Positions 16,133 through 23,734 of a DNA stretch of 64,000 bases are shown here, piece by piece (position 1 is the first letter of the stretch; each line of letters starts with the position of its first letter). Made by a program: the position numbers and the translations under genes. Origin of the DNA: an uncultured Lachnospiraceae bacterium (lineage in GTDB: Bacteria; Bacillota; Clostridia; Lachnospirales; Lachnospiraceae). Below the pieces are notes generated by a model that was given only the letters and a program-made list of their open reading frames with translations, did not search any database and was not told where the DNA came from. Where the stretch lies: NCBI GenBank assembly GCA_949948715.1, contig CATLGW010000005.1, forward strand, positions 21,951-85,950, in the 5' to 3' direction.

Positions 16133-17788
16133 ATGACGGAAAGCAAATCTCTTCCCTGGTGGAAGGAAGCGGTGGTTTACCAGATCTATCCCAGAAGTTT
16201 TCAAGACAGCGACGGCGACGGGGTGGGCGATCTCAAGGGAATCACGGACAGGCTTGACTATTTGAAGGAGCTGGGCATCGACGTGATCTGGCTCTCGCCG
16301 GTGTACCGGTCTCCCAATGCGGACAACGGCTACGACATCTCCGACTACCGGGCCATACAGGAGGAATTCGGCGGCATGGAGGATTTTGACAGGCTGCTGG
16401 AAAAAGCCCACGGGCTGGGGATTCGGATTATGATGGATCTGGTGGTGAACCACACCTCCGACGAGCATTTTTGGTTTGCGGAGAGCCGGAAAGGGAAGGA
16501 CAATCCCTACCGGGACTATTATATCTGGAGAGAGGGAAGGGCGGGAGGCCCTCCCAACGACTGGAAGGCCTCCTTCGGGGGTTCGGCCTGGGAGTACGAT
16601 GAAATTACGGGTATGTACTATCTCCACTCCTTCCACAAAAAGCAGCCGGACTTAAATTGGGAGAACGAAGCCGTGCGTCATGCCGTCTACGATATGATGC
16701 GCTGGTGGTTTGACAAGGGGATTGACGGCTTCCGCATGGATGTGATCAGCATGATTTCCAAGGACTGGAGGTATTTTGACCGGCATCCAAAGGACGGAAG
16801 TCTGTGGGAGTTTTCCGTGAACGGCCCCAGGGTCCATGAGTTCCTGCAGGAGATGAACAAAGAGGTGCTCTCCCGGTACGACTGCATAACCGTGGGGGAG
16901 ACCGCGGGCGTCACCATAGAGGAGGCGAAGCGCTACGCCGGGGAGACTGGGGGAGAGCTGAATATGGTCTTCCAGTTTGAGCATGTCTGTCTGGGGGACG
17001 GCAGGTTTGGGAAATGGAACGATACCCCGGTGGATTTGCGGGAATTCAAGGCCGTCATGGGAAAGTGGCAGACCCTTCTTGCGGGGAAGGCCTGGAACAG
17101 CCTTTACCTGGGCAATCACGACCAGCCTCGCTCCGTCTCCCGTTTTGGGGACGACAGGCCGGAATATCGCGAGCTGTCCGCCAAGATGCTGGCCCTGTGC
17201 CTGCATTTTATGCAGGGCACTCCCTATATCTACCAGGGGGAGGAGCTGGGAATGACCAATCCTTATTTTGAGAGACTGGAGGATTACAGAGACGTGGAGA
17301 GCCTGAACGCTTACCGCGAGCTGACGGAGGCGGGGCTTGTGGACGGGAAGGATATGCTTCGCTATATCGGGCAAAAGAGCAGGGACAACGCCAGGACTCC
17401 CATGCAGTGGGACGCCGGGGAGAATGCCGGATTTACCGGGGGAACTCCATGGATCGGCTTAAATCCCAATTACGGGCAGGTAAACGCCGAGGTTCAGAGA
17501 CGGGATCCGGATTCCGTGTTTCATTTCTATCGGAAGCTCATCCGGCTTCGGAAGGAGCACGAGATTATCATCCGCGGTTCCTTCCGGGATCTTTCCCCCG
17601 AGGATGAGAGCGTCTATGCCTACGAGAGGGAATATCGGGGGAAGCGGGTGAGGGTCCTGTGCAATTTCACGGACCGGACGGTCCCCTGTGAATGGAAGCT
17701 TTTGGATTCCGAAAGGCTGCTGATTCAAAACCGCGAGAACACGGAGAAGACCCTTCTGCCCTATGAGGCCCTGGCCTTTTGGGTGTGA
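16133..17788 (+). CDS. Oligo-1,6-glucosidase / alpha-glucosidase, GH13
   Basis: A 551-residue cytosolic enzyme of normal length for the GH13 oligo-1,6-glucosidase group. The four GH13 regions are intact: DLVVNHTSDEH, the nucleophile Asp203 in GFRMDVIS, the acid/base Glu256 in TVGETAGV and the third Asp in LGNHDQPR. The residue after the nucleophile is Val; in this group Val at that position goes with alpha-1,6 specificity (isomaltose, panose), while Thr/Ala goes with alpha-1,4. AGGAGG precedes the start. It has its own promoter opposite the GntR gene and converges on lacI with only a few bases between stops. Confidence 0.92.
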   Translation: MTESKSLPWWKEAVVYQIYPRSFQDSDGDGVGDLKGITDRLDYLKELGIDVIWLSPVYRSPNADNGYDISDYRAIQEEFGGMEDFDRLLEKAHGLGIRIMMDLVVNHTSDEHFWFAESRKGKDNPYRDYYIWREGRAGGPPNDWKASFGGSAWEYDEITGMYYLHSFHKKQPDLNWENEAVRHAVYDMMRWWFDKGIDGFRMDVISMISKDWRYFDRHPKDGSLWEFSVNGPRVHEFLQEMNKEVLSRYDCITVGETAGVTIEEAKRYAGETGGELNMVFQFEHVCLGDGRFGKWNDTPVDLREFKAVMGKWQTLLAGKAWNSLYLGNHDQPRSVSRFGDDRPEYRELSAKMLALCLHFMQGTPYIYQGEELGMTNPYFERLEDYRDVESLNAYRELTEAGLVDGKDMLRYIGQKSRDNARTPMQWDAGENAGFTGGTPWIGLNPNYGQVNAEVQRRDPDSVFHFYRKLIRLRKEHEIIIRGSFRDLSPEDESVYAYEREYRGKRVRVLCNFTDRTVPCEWKLLDSERLLIQNRENTEKTLLPYEALAFWV

Positions 17789-17795
17789 GAGCCCG

Positions 17796-18827
17796 TCATT
17801 TCTCTGTGGTCTCCCTCCGGAAGAAGACAGGCGGTATCACCTTGTGGACGGGATTTTCTAAGGCGGCGGGCCTTCTTTTCTTCTGCTCGTTCATCTGCTC
17901 CACCAGAAGGCTTACCGCCTCAAATGCCAGCTTGTCGACCTGCTGCCCCATGGTGCTGATGGGCAGCACCGCCTCCCTGGATATGGGGGAGTTGTCAAAT
18001 CCGATGATCAGATAATCCTCCGGCAGACGGCCGTATTTGCGCACCAGAAGATTTAAGAGAACATTTGCGTGGGTGTCGCTGGAGAGGAAGATTCCCTTCT
18101 TAAGGCCGGCGTAGGCGGTCTCCAGGTGCTCAAACAGGGAGGAGATCTGCGCCTCGGCGGACTCGTAGGAAATGCCCAGCTCTCGGATGAGGATCTCGTG
18201 CTTCAGGTCATGCTCCGTGCAGAAATCGGAAAACGCCCGGATGCGCCCGTAGGCGGGAACCTCCTTCGGGGTGGGGGTGTTGATATGGATCAGAACGTCG
18301 CAGCGGTGCCTGGACAGTAGGCTTGTGGCCTGGTAGCCGCCCATGTAGTTGTCCGTGTTCACGCTGCTCACATATTCGTCCTCCCTCTCGATGGTCACGA
18401 TGGGGATGGGAAGCTTTGCCAGTTCCAGGGAGGGCATGGTATGGCTCAATATAATCATGCCCTCGATCTTGTAGGCCAGAAGTTCTCTGATGTACTGTCT
18501 CTCTGTCTCCTCATTCTCATTTCCGATAAACACAAGGAATTTGTATCCGAAGGTCTCATAGGTGGCCAGAATCCGGTTGAGGATCTCCGAATAAAAGTGG
18601 TGGTACAGATCCGGTATGATGATTCCCACGAACTCGGTTTTGCCGTTGGCCAGGATTCGGGCCACCTTGTTCTCCTTGTAATTGAGCTTGACCAAAGCCT
18701 CCGATATGATCTGCTGATTCTCCAGGGTGAGAGAGTCGGGATTGTTGAAATACCGGGATATGGTAGTCTTGGAAAAATTTGTGTATTTTGCAATGTCGTC
18801 AAAGGTTACGTTTTTTTTCTGTGCCAT
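17796..18827 (-). CDS. LacI-family repressor of the raffinose/sucrose operon
   Basis: A 343-residue regulator with the LacI helix-turn-helix at residues about 6-28 (TFDDIAKYTNFSKTTISRYF), a hinge helix (NKVARILANGKTEFVG) and a periplasmic-binding-like sugar domain with late motif IIGFDNSPISREAVLP. It is transcribed away from the ABC-transporter operon, and the shared intergenic region holds an 18-bp palindrome typical of LacI operators. It probably releases that operon in the presence of a raffinose- or sucrose-type sugar. The effector is inferred from neighbours. Confidence 0.94.
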   Translation of the reverse strand: MAQKKNVTFDDIAKYTNFSKTTISRYFNNPDSLTLENQQIISEALVKLNYKENKVARILANGKTEFVGIIIPDLYHHFYSEILNRILATYETFGYKFLVFIGNENEETERQYIRELLAYKIEGMIILSHTMPSLELAKLPIPIVTIEREDEYVSSVNTDNYMGGYQATSLLSRHRCDVLIHINTPTPKEVPAYGRIRAFSDFCTEHDLKHEILIRELGISYESAEAQISSLFEHLETAYAGLKKGIFLSSDTHANVLLNLLVRKYGRLPEDYLIIGFDNSPISREAVLPISTMGQQVDKLAFEAVSLLVEQMNEQKKRRPAALENPVHKVIPPVFFRRETTEK

Positions 18828-18931
18828 AATTGCCGTGCCTTTCTCCGGTCAACGGCATTAGATTTTAATGTCGTCGACGATATATCCTGCTTTCATCATA
18901 GCAAAACAGAAAATAAATGGCAAGACGGAAT

Positions 18932-18955
18932 CGGTTAAGTGACCGGTTTTGCAAC
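18932..18955. promoter_or_regulatory. Secondary LacI-type operator (imperfect)
   Basis: AAGTGACCGGTTTTGC shares the ACCGGTT core with the main operator and lies on the lacI side of the divergent region. A separate 10-bp palindrome TCGTCGACGA lies nearer lacI (about 18872-18882). Confidence 0.4.
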
Positions 18956-19012
18956 ATTTGCATAATTTGCGGCTCCCGAAATCAGCGTTTTTCACAAAAA
19001 TAAAGTTCCCCG

Positions 19013-19046
19013 TTGACGTATTTTACCCTAAATGTTACCATATACT
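19013..19046 (+). promoter_or_regulatory. Promoter of the sugar ABC operon
   Basis: TTGACG is followed at 17 nt by TACCAT; a better -10 (TATACT) sits five bases later at non-ideal spacing. Either choice puts the start site at or just before the perfect LacI palindrome. Confidence 0.5.
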
Positions 19047-19050
19047 TACA

Positions 19051-19068
19051 AAAGTAACCGGTTACTTT
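19051..19068. promoter_or_regulatory. LacI-family operator, perfect 18-bp palindrome
   Basis: AAAGTAACCGGTTACTTT is fully symmetric around a central CG step, the usual form of LacI-family sites. A further half site ACCGGTTGCG follows directly. The position at the predicted transcription start would block initiation. Confidence 0.8.
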
Positions 19069-19117
19069 ACCGGTTGCGAAAAAGGTAGGAAAAAGTAGAT
19101 ATGAGGAGGAAAGAGCA

Positions 19118-20488
19118 ATGAAAAGAAAAGCGGTATCACGCATTTCGCTGGGACTTTCACTGGCGCTTCTGTCAACCGCGCTGTCAGGGTGCACCTTCGG
19201 TTTCGCAAGTGATCCGGACGACCCCAACGAGGCGGTAAAGGAAGAAACCATCGACACCTCGGTGGACACCTTCCAGTATGACAGCTCTCTGGAGGGGACT
19301 CAGATCACGCTGTTAAACACAAAGGCGGAAATCCAGGTGGCCCTTGAGAAGGTGGGAGCTGTCTTTGAGGAGCGGTCGGGAGTCCATGTGGAGGTCATGC
19401 CGGTGACGGACGGAGATTCGCCCTACACCAAGATGGTCAGCCTGTACAATTCGGGGAATCCCCCTACTTTGTCCATCCTGGACACCACGGATGTAATAGC
19501 CCTGGCCCAGGAGAAGGCGGCAGACCTGTCGGAGGAGGCCTGGATCGCGGAGGCGGAGGGGTATCTCACGGAGGTAAACGGAAAGGTCTACAGTCTGCCT
19601 CTGTGTATTGAGGGCAGAGGAATTATCTACAACAAGACCGTCATCGAGGAGACGCTGGGAGAGCCCTTTGATCCGGCTTCCATCTCCACCCTGGAGGAGT
19701 TTGAGGCTCTGCTTAAGAGACTGGCAGCGGCGGGAATGGAGAGGCCTCTTTCCCTGGCGAAGGAGGACTGGTCCCTGGGGGCCCATCAGCTCCAGTACAT
19801 CTACGAGACCTATGACGGCACCTCCGAGGGAGCCCGGGAAGTGATCGAGCAGATCAAGGCAGGGGAGCTTGACCTGGCAGGCTATGACCGTTTGAACGAG
19901 TTTCTCAATGCCTTTGACATTTTGAAGCAGTACAATGTGTCCGCCAAGGATCCTCTGGGGGCGGATTACGACGAGATGGCCATCGATCTGGCGGACGGCA
20001 AGACGGCCCTGTGGTTCAACGGGAACTGGGCGTGGCCGAACCTGGCGGAGGCGGGGGCCGAGACCGAGGACGAATACGGCTTCCTGCCCTATTTCCTGAA
20101 CAATGATCCCACGGATTTTGCCAATCAGATGATTCAGGGCTCTCCCTCCAAGCAGGTGATGCTGGACGGGCAGATGGCCACGGAGAAGCAGCAGGCCGCC
20201 GCCAAGGAGTTTTTAAACTGGCTGGTCTACAGTGAGATCGGACAGCAGATGTTAGCCAGGACCTGCAATATCATTCCGCCCTTTCAGAACAACCCTTACG
20301 AGCCGGCGGACCCCCTTAGCCGGGATATCTATGAGAAGGTGCATCAGGGAATGGCGTTCAACGCTTCCGCCATTGTGCCCAACGACCACTGGGCCATTTT
20401 GGGGGCGGCCATGCAGAAATACCTGGCGGGCCGCAGTGACAGGCAGGAGCTCACGGAATCCATCCAGGCCTATTGGGATGAGCAGTAA
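19118..20488 (+). CDS. Sugar ABC transporter substrate-binding lipoprotein
   Basis: A 456-residue extracellular solute-binding protein of the carbohydrate cluster (SBP family 1). The N terminus is a lipoprotein signal peptide with lipobox LSGC (Cys near residue 25), so the mature protein is tethered to the outer face of the membrane. The mature part shows the usual two-lobe layout, with WFNGNWAWPNL in the C-terminal half. The start follows GAGGAGGAAAG. It is the first gene of the operon; two permeases follow. No ATPase gene is present, so a shared MsmK/MsiK-type ATPase encoded elsewhere is expected. Raffinose/sucrose-type oligosaccharides are inferred from the enzymes downstream. Confidence 0.93.
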   Translation: MKRKAVSRISLGLSLALLSTALSGCTFGFASDPDDPNEAVKEETIDTSVDTFQYDSSLEGTQITLLNTKAEIQVALEKVGAVFEERSGVHVEVMPVTDGDSPYTKMVSLYNSGNPPTLSILDTTDVIALAQEKAADLSEEAWIAEAEGYLTEVNGKVYSLPLCIEGRGIIYNKTVIEETLGEPFDPASISTLEEFEALLKRLAAAGMERPLSLAKEDWSLGAHQLQYIYETYDGTSEGAREVIEQIKAGELDLAGYDRLNEFLNAFDILKQYNVSAKDPLGADYDEMAIDLADGKTALWFNGNWAWPNLAEAGAETEDEYGFLPYFLNNDPTDFANQMIQGSPSKQVMLDGQMATEKQQAAAKEFLNWLVYSEIGQQMLARTCNIIPPFQNNPYEPADPLSRDIYEKVHQGMAFNASAIVPNDHWAILGAAMQKYLAGRSDRQELTESIQAYWDEQ

Positions 20489-20516
20489 AAGCTTGAGCAT
20501 CTGCCCGGACAGCGCC

Positions 20517-20559
20517 CAGAACAATGACCGGCTATGCCTTTCAGCCGGGCCATGTTCTG
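20517..20559 (+). terminator. Intercistronic hairpin between binding protein and permease genes
   Basis: CAGAACA...CCGGCT pairs with AGCCGG...TGTTCTG with a small internal loop. There is no U tract, so it is better read as an mRNA-stabilising or partial-attenuation element that favours the binding protein over the permeases. Confidence 0.5.
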
Positions 20560-20615
20560 CCAGGCAAGGCGCAGGAAGGGAAGATGCGGAACTATATTAG
20601 TAGGAGGATAAGGAT

Positions 20616-21488
20616 ATGAAATCAAAAAGTAATGGGAAGGATTTCTGCATATTTGCATTGCCCGGGCTGTTCTGCTTTCTGGCGGTTCTCATCGTTCCCT
20701 TTCTCTACGGCGTGTATCTGACGCTCACGGACTGGAACGGCGTATCCCAGGAGAAAAACTTTACGGGGCTTAAAAATTTTGCGGCGGTGATGCGGGACGG
20801 TCAGTTTTGGAGCTCGCTGCTTCTGACCTTTAAATATGTGATCTTTGTGGTGGTGATCGTGAATGTGCTTGCCTTCGGAATCGCATGGCTTCTGACCCGG
20901 GGCATGAAAGGGCAGAACTTTTTCCGGGCCGGGTTTTTTACTCCGAACCTGATCGGAGGCATTGTGCTGGGATATATCTGGCAGTTTGTGTTTTCCAGAG
21001 TGTTCGTGAGCATAGGCGAGGCCACGGGATGGAGTATGTTCGAGGCCTCCTGGCTCTCGGATCCGGGAAAGGCCTTCGCGGCCTTGGTGCTGGTGAGTGT
21101 GTGGCAGCTTTCCGGGTACATGATACTGATCTATGTGGCAGGGTTCATGGGGCTCTCCGAGGATGTGATGGAGGCGGCCAGCATAGACGGGGCGGCGGGT
21201 TTGGTCAAGCTGAAGAATATAATCATGCCCCTGATGATGTCCTCCATCACCATCTGTCTGTTTTTGACCCTCTCCCGGGCGTTCATGGTGTATGACGTGA
21301 ACCTTTCCCTCACCGGGGGGGCGCCCTACGGAACCACGGAGATGGCGGCCATGCATGTGTATGAGAAGGCCTTCACCTCCAGGCAGTTCGGGGTAGGCCA
21401 GGCGGAGGCCCTGATTTTGTTTGTGATTACCGCGTGCATCAGCGGACTTCAGGTATATCTGACCAAGAGAAAGGAGGTCGAGGCGTAA
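20616..21488 (+). CDS. Sugar ABC transporter permease (MalF/UgpA type)
   Basis: A 290-residue inner-membrane permease with six predicted helices, beginning with FCIFALPGLFCFLAVLIVPF. The cytoplasmic EAA loop that docks the ATPase reads EAASIDGAAGLVKLKNIIMP. The start follows AGGAGGATAAGGAT. The stop overlaps the next permease by one base (TAATG). It forms the translocation pore with the following gene. Confidence 0.95.
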   Translation: MKSKSNGKDFCIFALPGLFCFLAVLIVPFLYGVYLTLTDWNGVSQEKNFTGLKNFAAVMRDGQFWSSLLLTFKYVIFVVVIVNVLAFGIAWLLTRGMKGQNFFRAGFFTPNLIGGIVLGYIWQFVFSRVFVSIGEATGWSMFEASWLSDPGKAFAALVLVSVWQLSGYMILIYVAGFMGLSEDVMEAASIDGAAGLVKLKNIIMPLMMSSITICLFLTLSRAFMVYDVNLSLTGGAPYGTTEMAAMHVYEKAFTSRQFGVGQAEALILFVITACISGLQVYLTKRKEVEA

Positions 21489-22348
21489 TGGCACAGACAC
21501 AGGTGGGTGGAAACAGGAAAAAAGCCGGCAATCTGCTGTCCTTCTTAATTTTGATCGCGGTGTTTATCGCGTTCATGTTCCCCTTCGTCATGGTGGTGAT
21601 CAACTCCTTAAAGCAGAAGAGGGACATTATCAAAAGCCCCTTCTCCTGGCTTTTCACCATCAAGGGACTGTCCTTCGACAACTTTGTCAAGGCCTTTACC
21701 CAGATGGATTTCCTCAATGCGTTTATGAATTCTCTGATCGTCACCGTCTCGTCTACGGTGCTGGTGACGGTGCTGGCCTCCATGCTGGCGTACTATATTG
21801 TCCGTCACAAAAATAAGCTGTCCCAGGTGATGTTCGCCCTGATGGTGGCGTCCATGATCATACCCTTCCAGGCGATCATGATCCCCCTGGTGAGCATATA
21901 CGGGGGCACCTTGAACATACTGAACCACAGACTGACGCTGATTTTCATGCACACCGGATTCTCCATGGCCATGTCCGTGTTTATGTTCCACGGATTTATC
22001 AACGGAAATATTCCCATCGCCCTGGAGGAGGCGGCTTACATCGACGGCTGCACCCATGTGCAGACTTATTTCGGAATTGTGTTCCCGTTGCTCAAACCCA
22101 TTATCTCCACCATGGTGATCTTAAACGCGCTGGCTTTCTGGAATGACTTCCTGCTGCCGTCGCTGGTGCTGACGGACAAAAAGCTTTTGACGCTGCCTCT
22201 GTCCACCTACAGCTTTTACGGGACCTATTCCGCGGATTACGGCACCATTATGGCAGGGCTTCTGCTGTGCGTCATTCCCATTCTGGTGCTGTATGTGGTG
22301 CTGCAGAAGCAGATTATCAACGGCGTGGTAGCGGGCGCGGTGAAATAA
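21488..22348 (+). CDS. Sugar ABC transporter permease (MalG/UgpE type)
   Basis: A 286-residue permease, partner of the preceding one. It has six hydrophobic segments and the EAA loop EEAAYIDGCTHVQTYFGIVFP. The start is the ATG in TAATG, giving MAQTQVGGN; the track ORF adds 18 out-of-gene residues. It ends eleven bases before the GH32 gene. Confidence 0.95.
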   Translation: MAQTQVGGNRKKAGNLLSFLILIAVFIAFMFPFVMVVINSLKQKRDIIKSPFSWLFTIKGLSFDNFVKAFTQMDFLNAFMNSLIVTVSSTVLVTVLASMLAYYIVRHKNKLSQVMFALMVASMIIPFQAIMIPLVSIYGGTLNILNHRLTLIFMHTGFSMAMSVFMFHGFINGNIPIALEEAAYIDGCTHVQTYFGIVFPLLKPIISTMVILNALAFWNDFLLPSLVLTDKKLLTLPLSTYSFYGTYSADYGTIMAGLLLCVIPILVLYVVLQKQIINGVVAGAVK

Positions 22349-22359
22349 GGGAGAAAACT

Positions 22360-23685
22360 ATGAGGAAAAACACACTGCATTTGAAGGCCCCGGGGAACTG
22401 GCTCAACGACCCCAACGGATTTATCTATTATAAAGGGAAATACCATCTGTTCTACCAGCATTTTCCCTATGCGCCTGTGTGGGGAACCATGCACTGGGGC
22501 CATGCGGTGAGCGAGGATCTGGTGCACTGGGAGCATCAGGACATCGCGCTGTTTCCCACGAAGGAGTACGACAAAAACGGAGTTTTCTCGGGCAGCGCCC
22601 TGGAGAAGGAGGGCAGGCTCTTCCTCTACTACTCGGCGGTGCGGTATCTGGAGACGGACCGGGAGGATATCCACAGAGCGGTGAAGGACCGCTACGAGAC
22701 CAGCCAGGCCATGCTGATTTCGGAGGACGGACTCCACTTTGACAACTGGGGAGCCAAGAGGCAGATACTTCCTGTGAGCCGGGACGAGGCCCTGGCCCAC
22801 AGGACCCACACCAGGGACCCGAAGGTGTGGCGGGAGGGAGAGTGCTATTATATGGCCCTGGGCAGCACCTTCTTGGAAAAGGAGGGGCGGGTGCTCTTTT
22901 ACCGAAGCTTGGACGGGGAGCGCTGGGAGTATGCCAGCCAGTGCAGGGACGAGAGGCTGGGGCGAATTGTGGAATGCCCGGATGTGTTCAGACTGGGGGA
23001 CAGAGATGTCTTTCTGGCCTCCCTCATGTATGTCGGCAGGGCGCAGGAGGGGTATGAGCATCTGTCGGTCTGCGGTTTGGCGGAATTTGACAGAAAAACC
23101 TGTGAGCTGACGCTGCCCGGGGAACTGAGGCTTGTGGATTACGGGAAGGATCTGTATGCTCCCCAGACCGCCCTGGACGAGGACGGCAGACGGGTGATGA
23201 TAGGATGGATGCGGATGCCCGGGGCCGTGGAGGGAGAGGAGAAGCCCTGGAACGGGATGATGTGTCTCCCCAGGGTGGTGGAGGAAAAGGACGGGCATAT
23301 TTTCTTCCGGGTACATCCTCAGGCGGACCGGGCCTTTTCCGAAAAATGTCAGGAGAGCAGGCTGCTGCCGGGGGACGCTCCCTGTCGGATACGGACGACT
23401 CTGGGGGAGGGGGAAAGCCTGGATATCGGCGGCTTTCTCATCCGGATGGAGGAGGGCTGTGTGAGGACGGACAGGAGCAGGGTGTTTCGGGGATTTTCCG
23501 GGGCAGCCCTGGACTGCGCCGCCCCAAAGAGCCCGGGGCGCTGCAGCCTGGATATCTTCGTGGATCCCAATTTGATCGAAGTTTTCATCAACGACGGGGA
23601 ATATGTGATCAGCAATGTGGTGTACGGCCTGGGAAATCACATTGCCGGGAATATAAATGAAATTTGTACGGAAAATAAGAAATAG
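22360..23685 (+). CDS. Beta-fructosidase / sucrose(-6-phosphate) hydrolase, GH32
   Basis: A 441-residue cytosolic GH32 enzyme that cleaves fructose from sucrose-type sugars. The nucleophile Asp is in WLNDPNGF (about residue 17), the transition-state Asp in HTRDPKVW and the acid/base Glu in ECPDVF (about residue 207). The C-terminal beta-sandwich ends with the common DPNLIEVFINDGE. The start ATG follows AAGGGAG; the longer ORF overlaps the permease. The transporter is ABC rather than PTS, so the likely substrate is unphosphorylated sucrose or raffinose. Confidence 0.94.
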   Translation: MRKNTLHLKAPGNWLNDPNGFIYYKGKYHLFYQHFPYAPVWGTMHWGHAVSEDLVHWEHQDIALFPTKEYDKNGVFSGSALEKEGRLFLYYSAVRYLETDREDIHRAVKDRYETSQAMLISEDGLHFDNWGAKRQILPVSRDEALAHRTHTRDPKVWREGECYYMALGSTFLEKEGRVLFYRSLDGERWEYASQCRDERLGRIVECPDVFRLGDRDVFLASLMYVGRAQEGYEHLSVCGLAEFDRKTCELTLPGELRLVDYGKDLYAPQTALDEDGRRVMIGWMRMPGAVEGEEKPWNGMMCLPRVVEEKDGHIFFRVHPQADRAFSEKCQESRLLPGDAPCRIRTTLGEGESLDIGGFLIRMEEGCVRTDRSRVFRGFSGAALDCAAPKSPGRCSLDIFVDPNLIEVFINDGEYVISNVVYGLGNHIAGNINEICTENKK

Positions 23686-23734
23686 AGCCGCAGCCAAATT
23701 GCGGGAGAGAACGGGCGGGACAAGGAGAGAAAAA

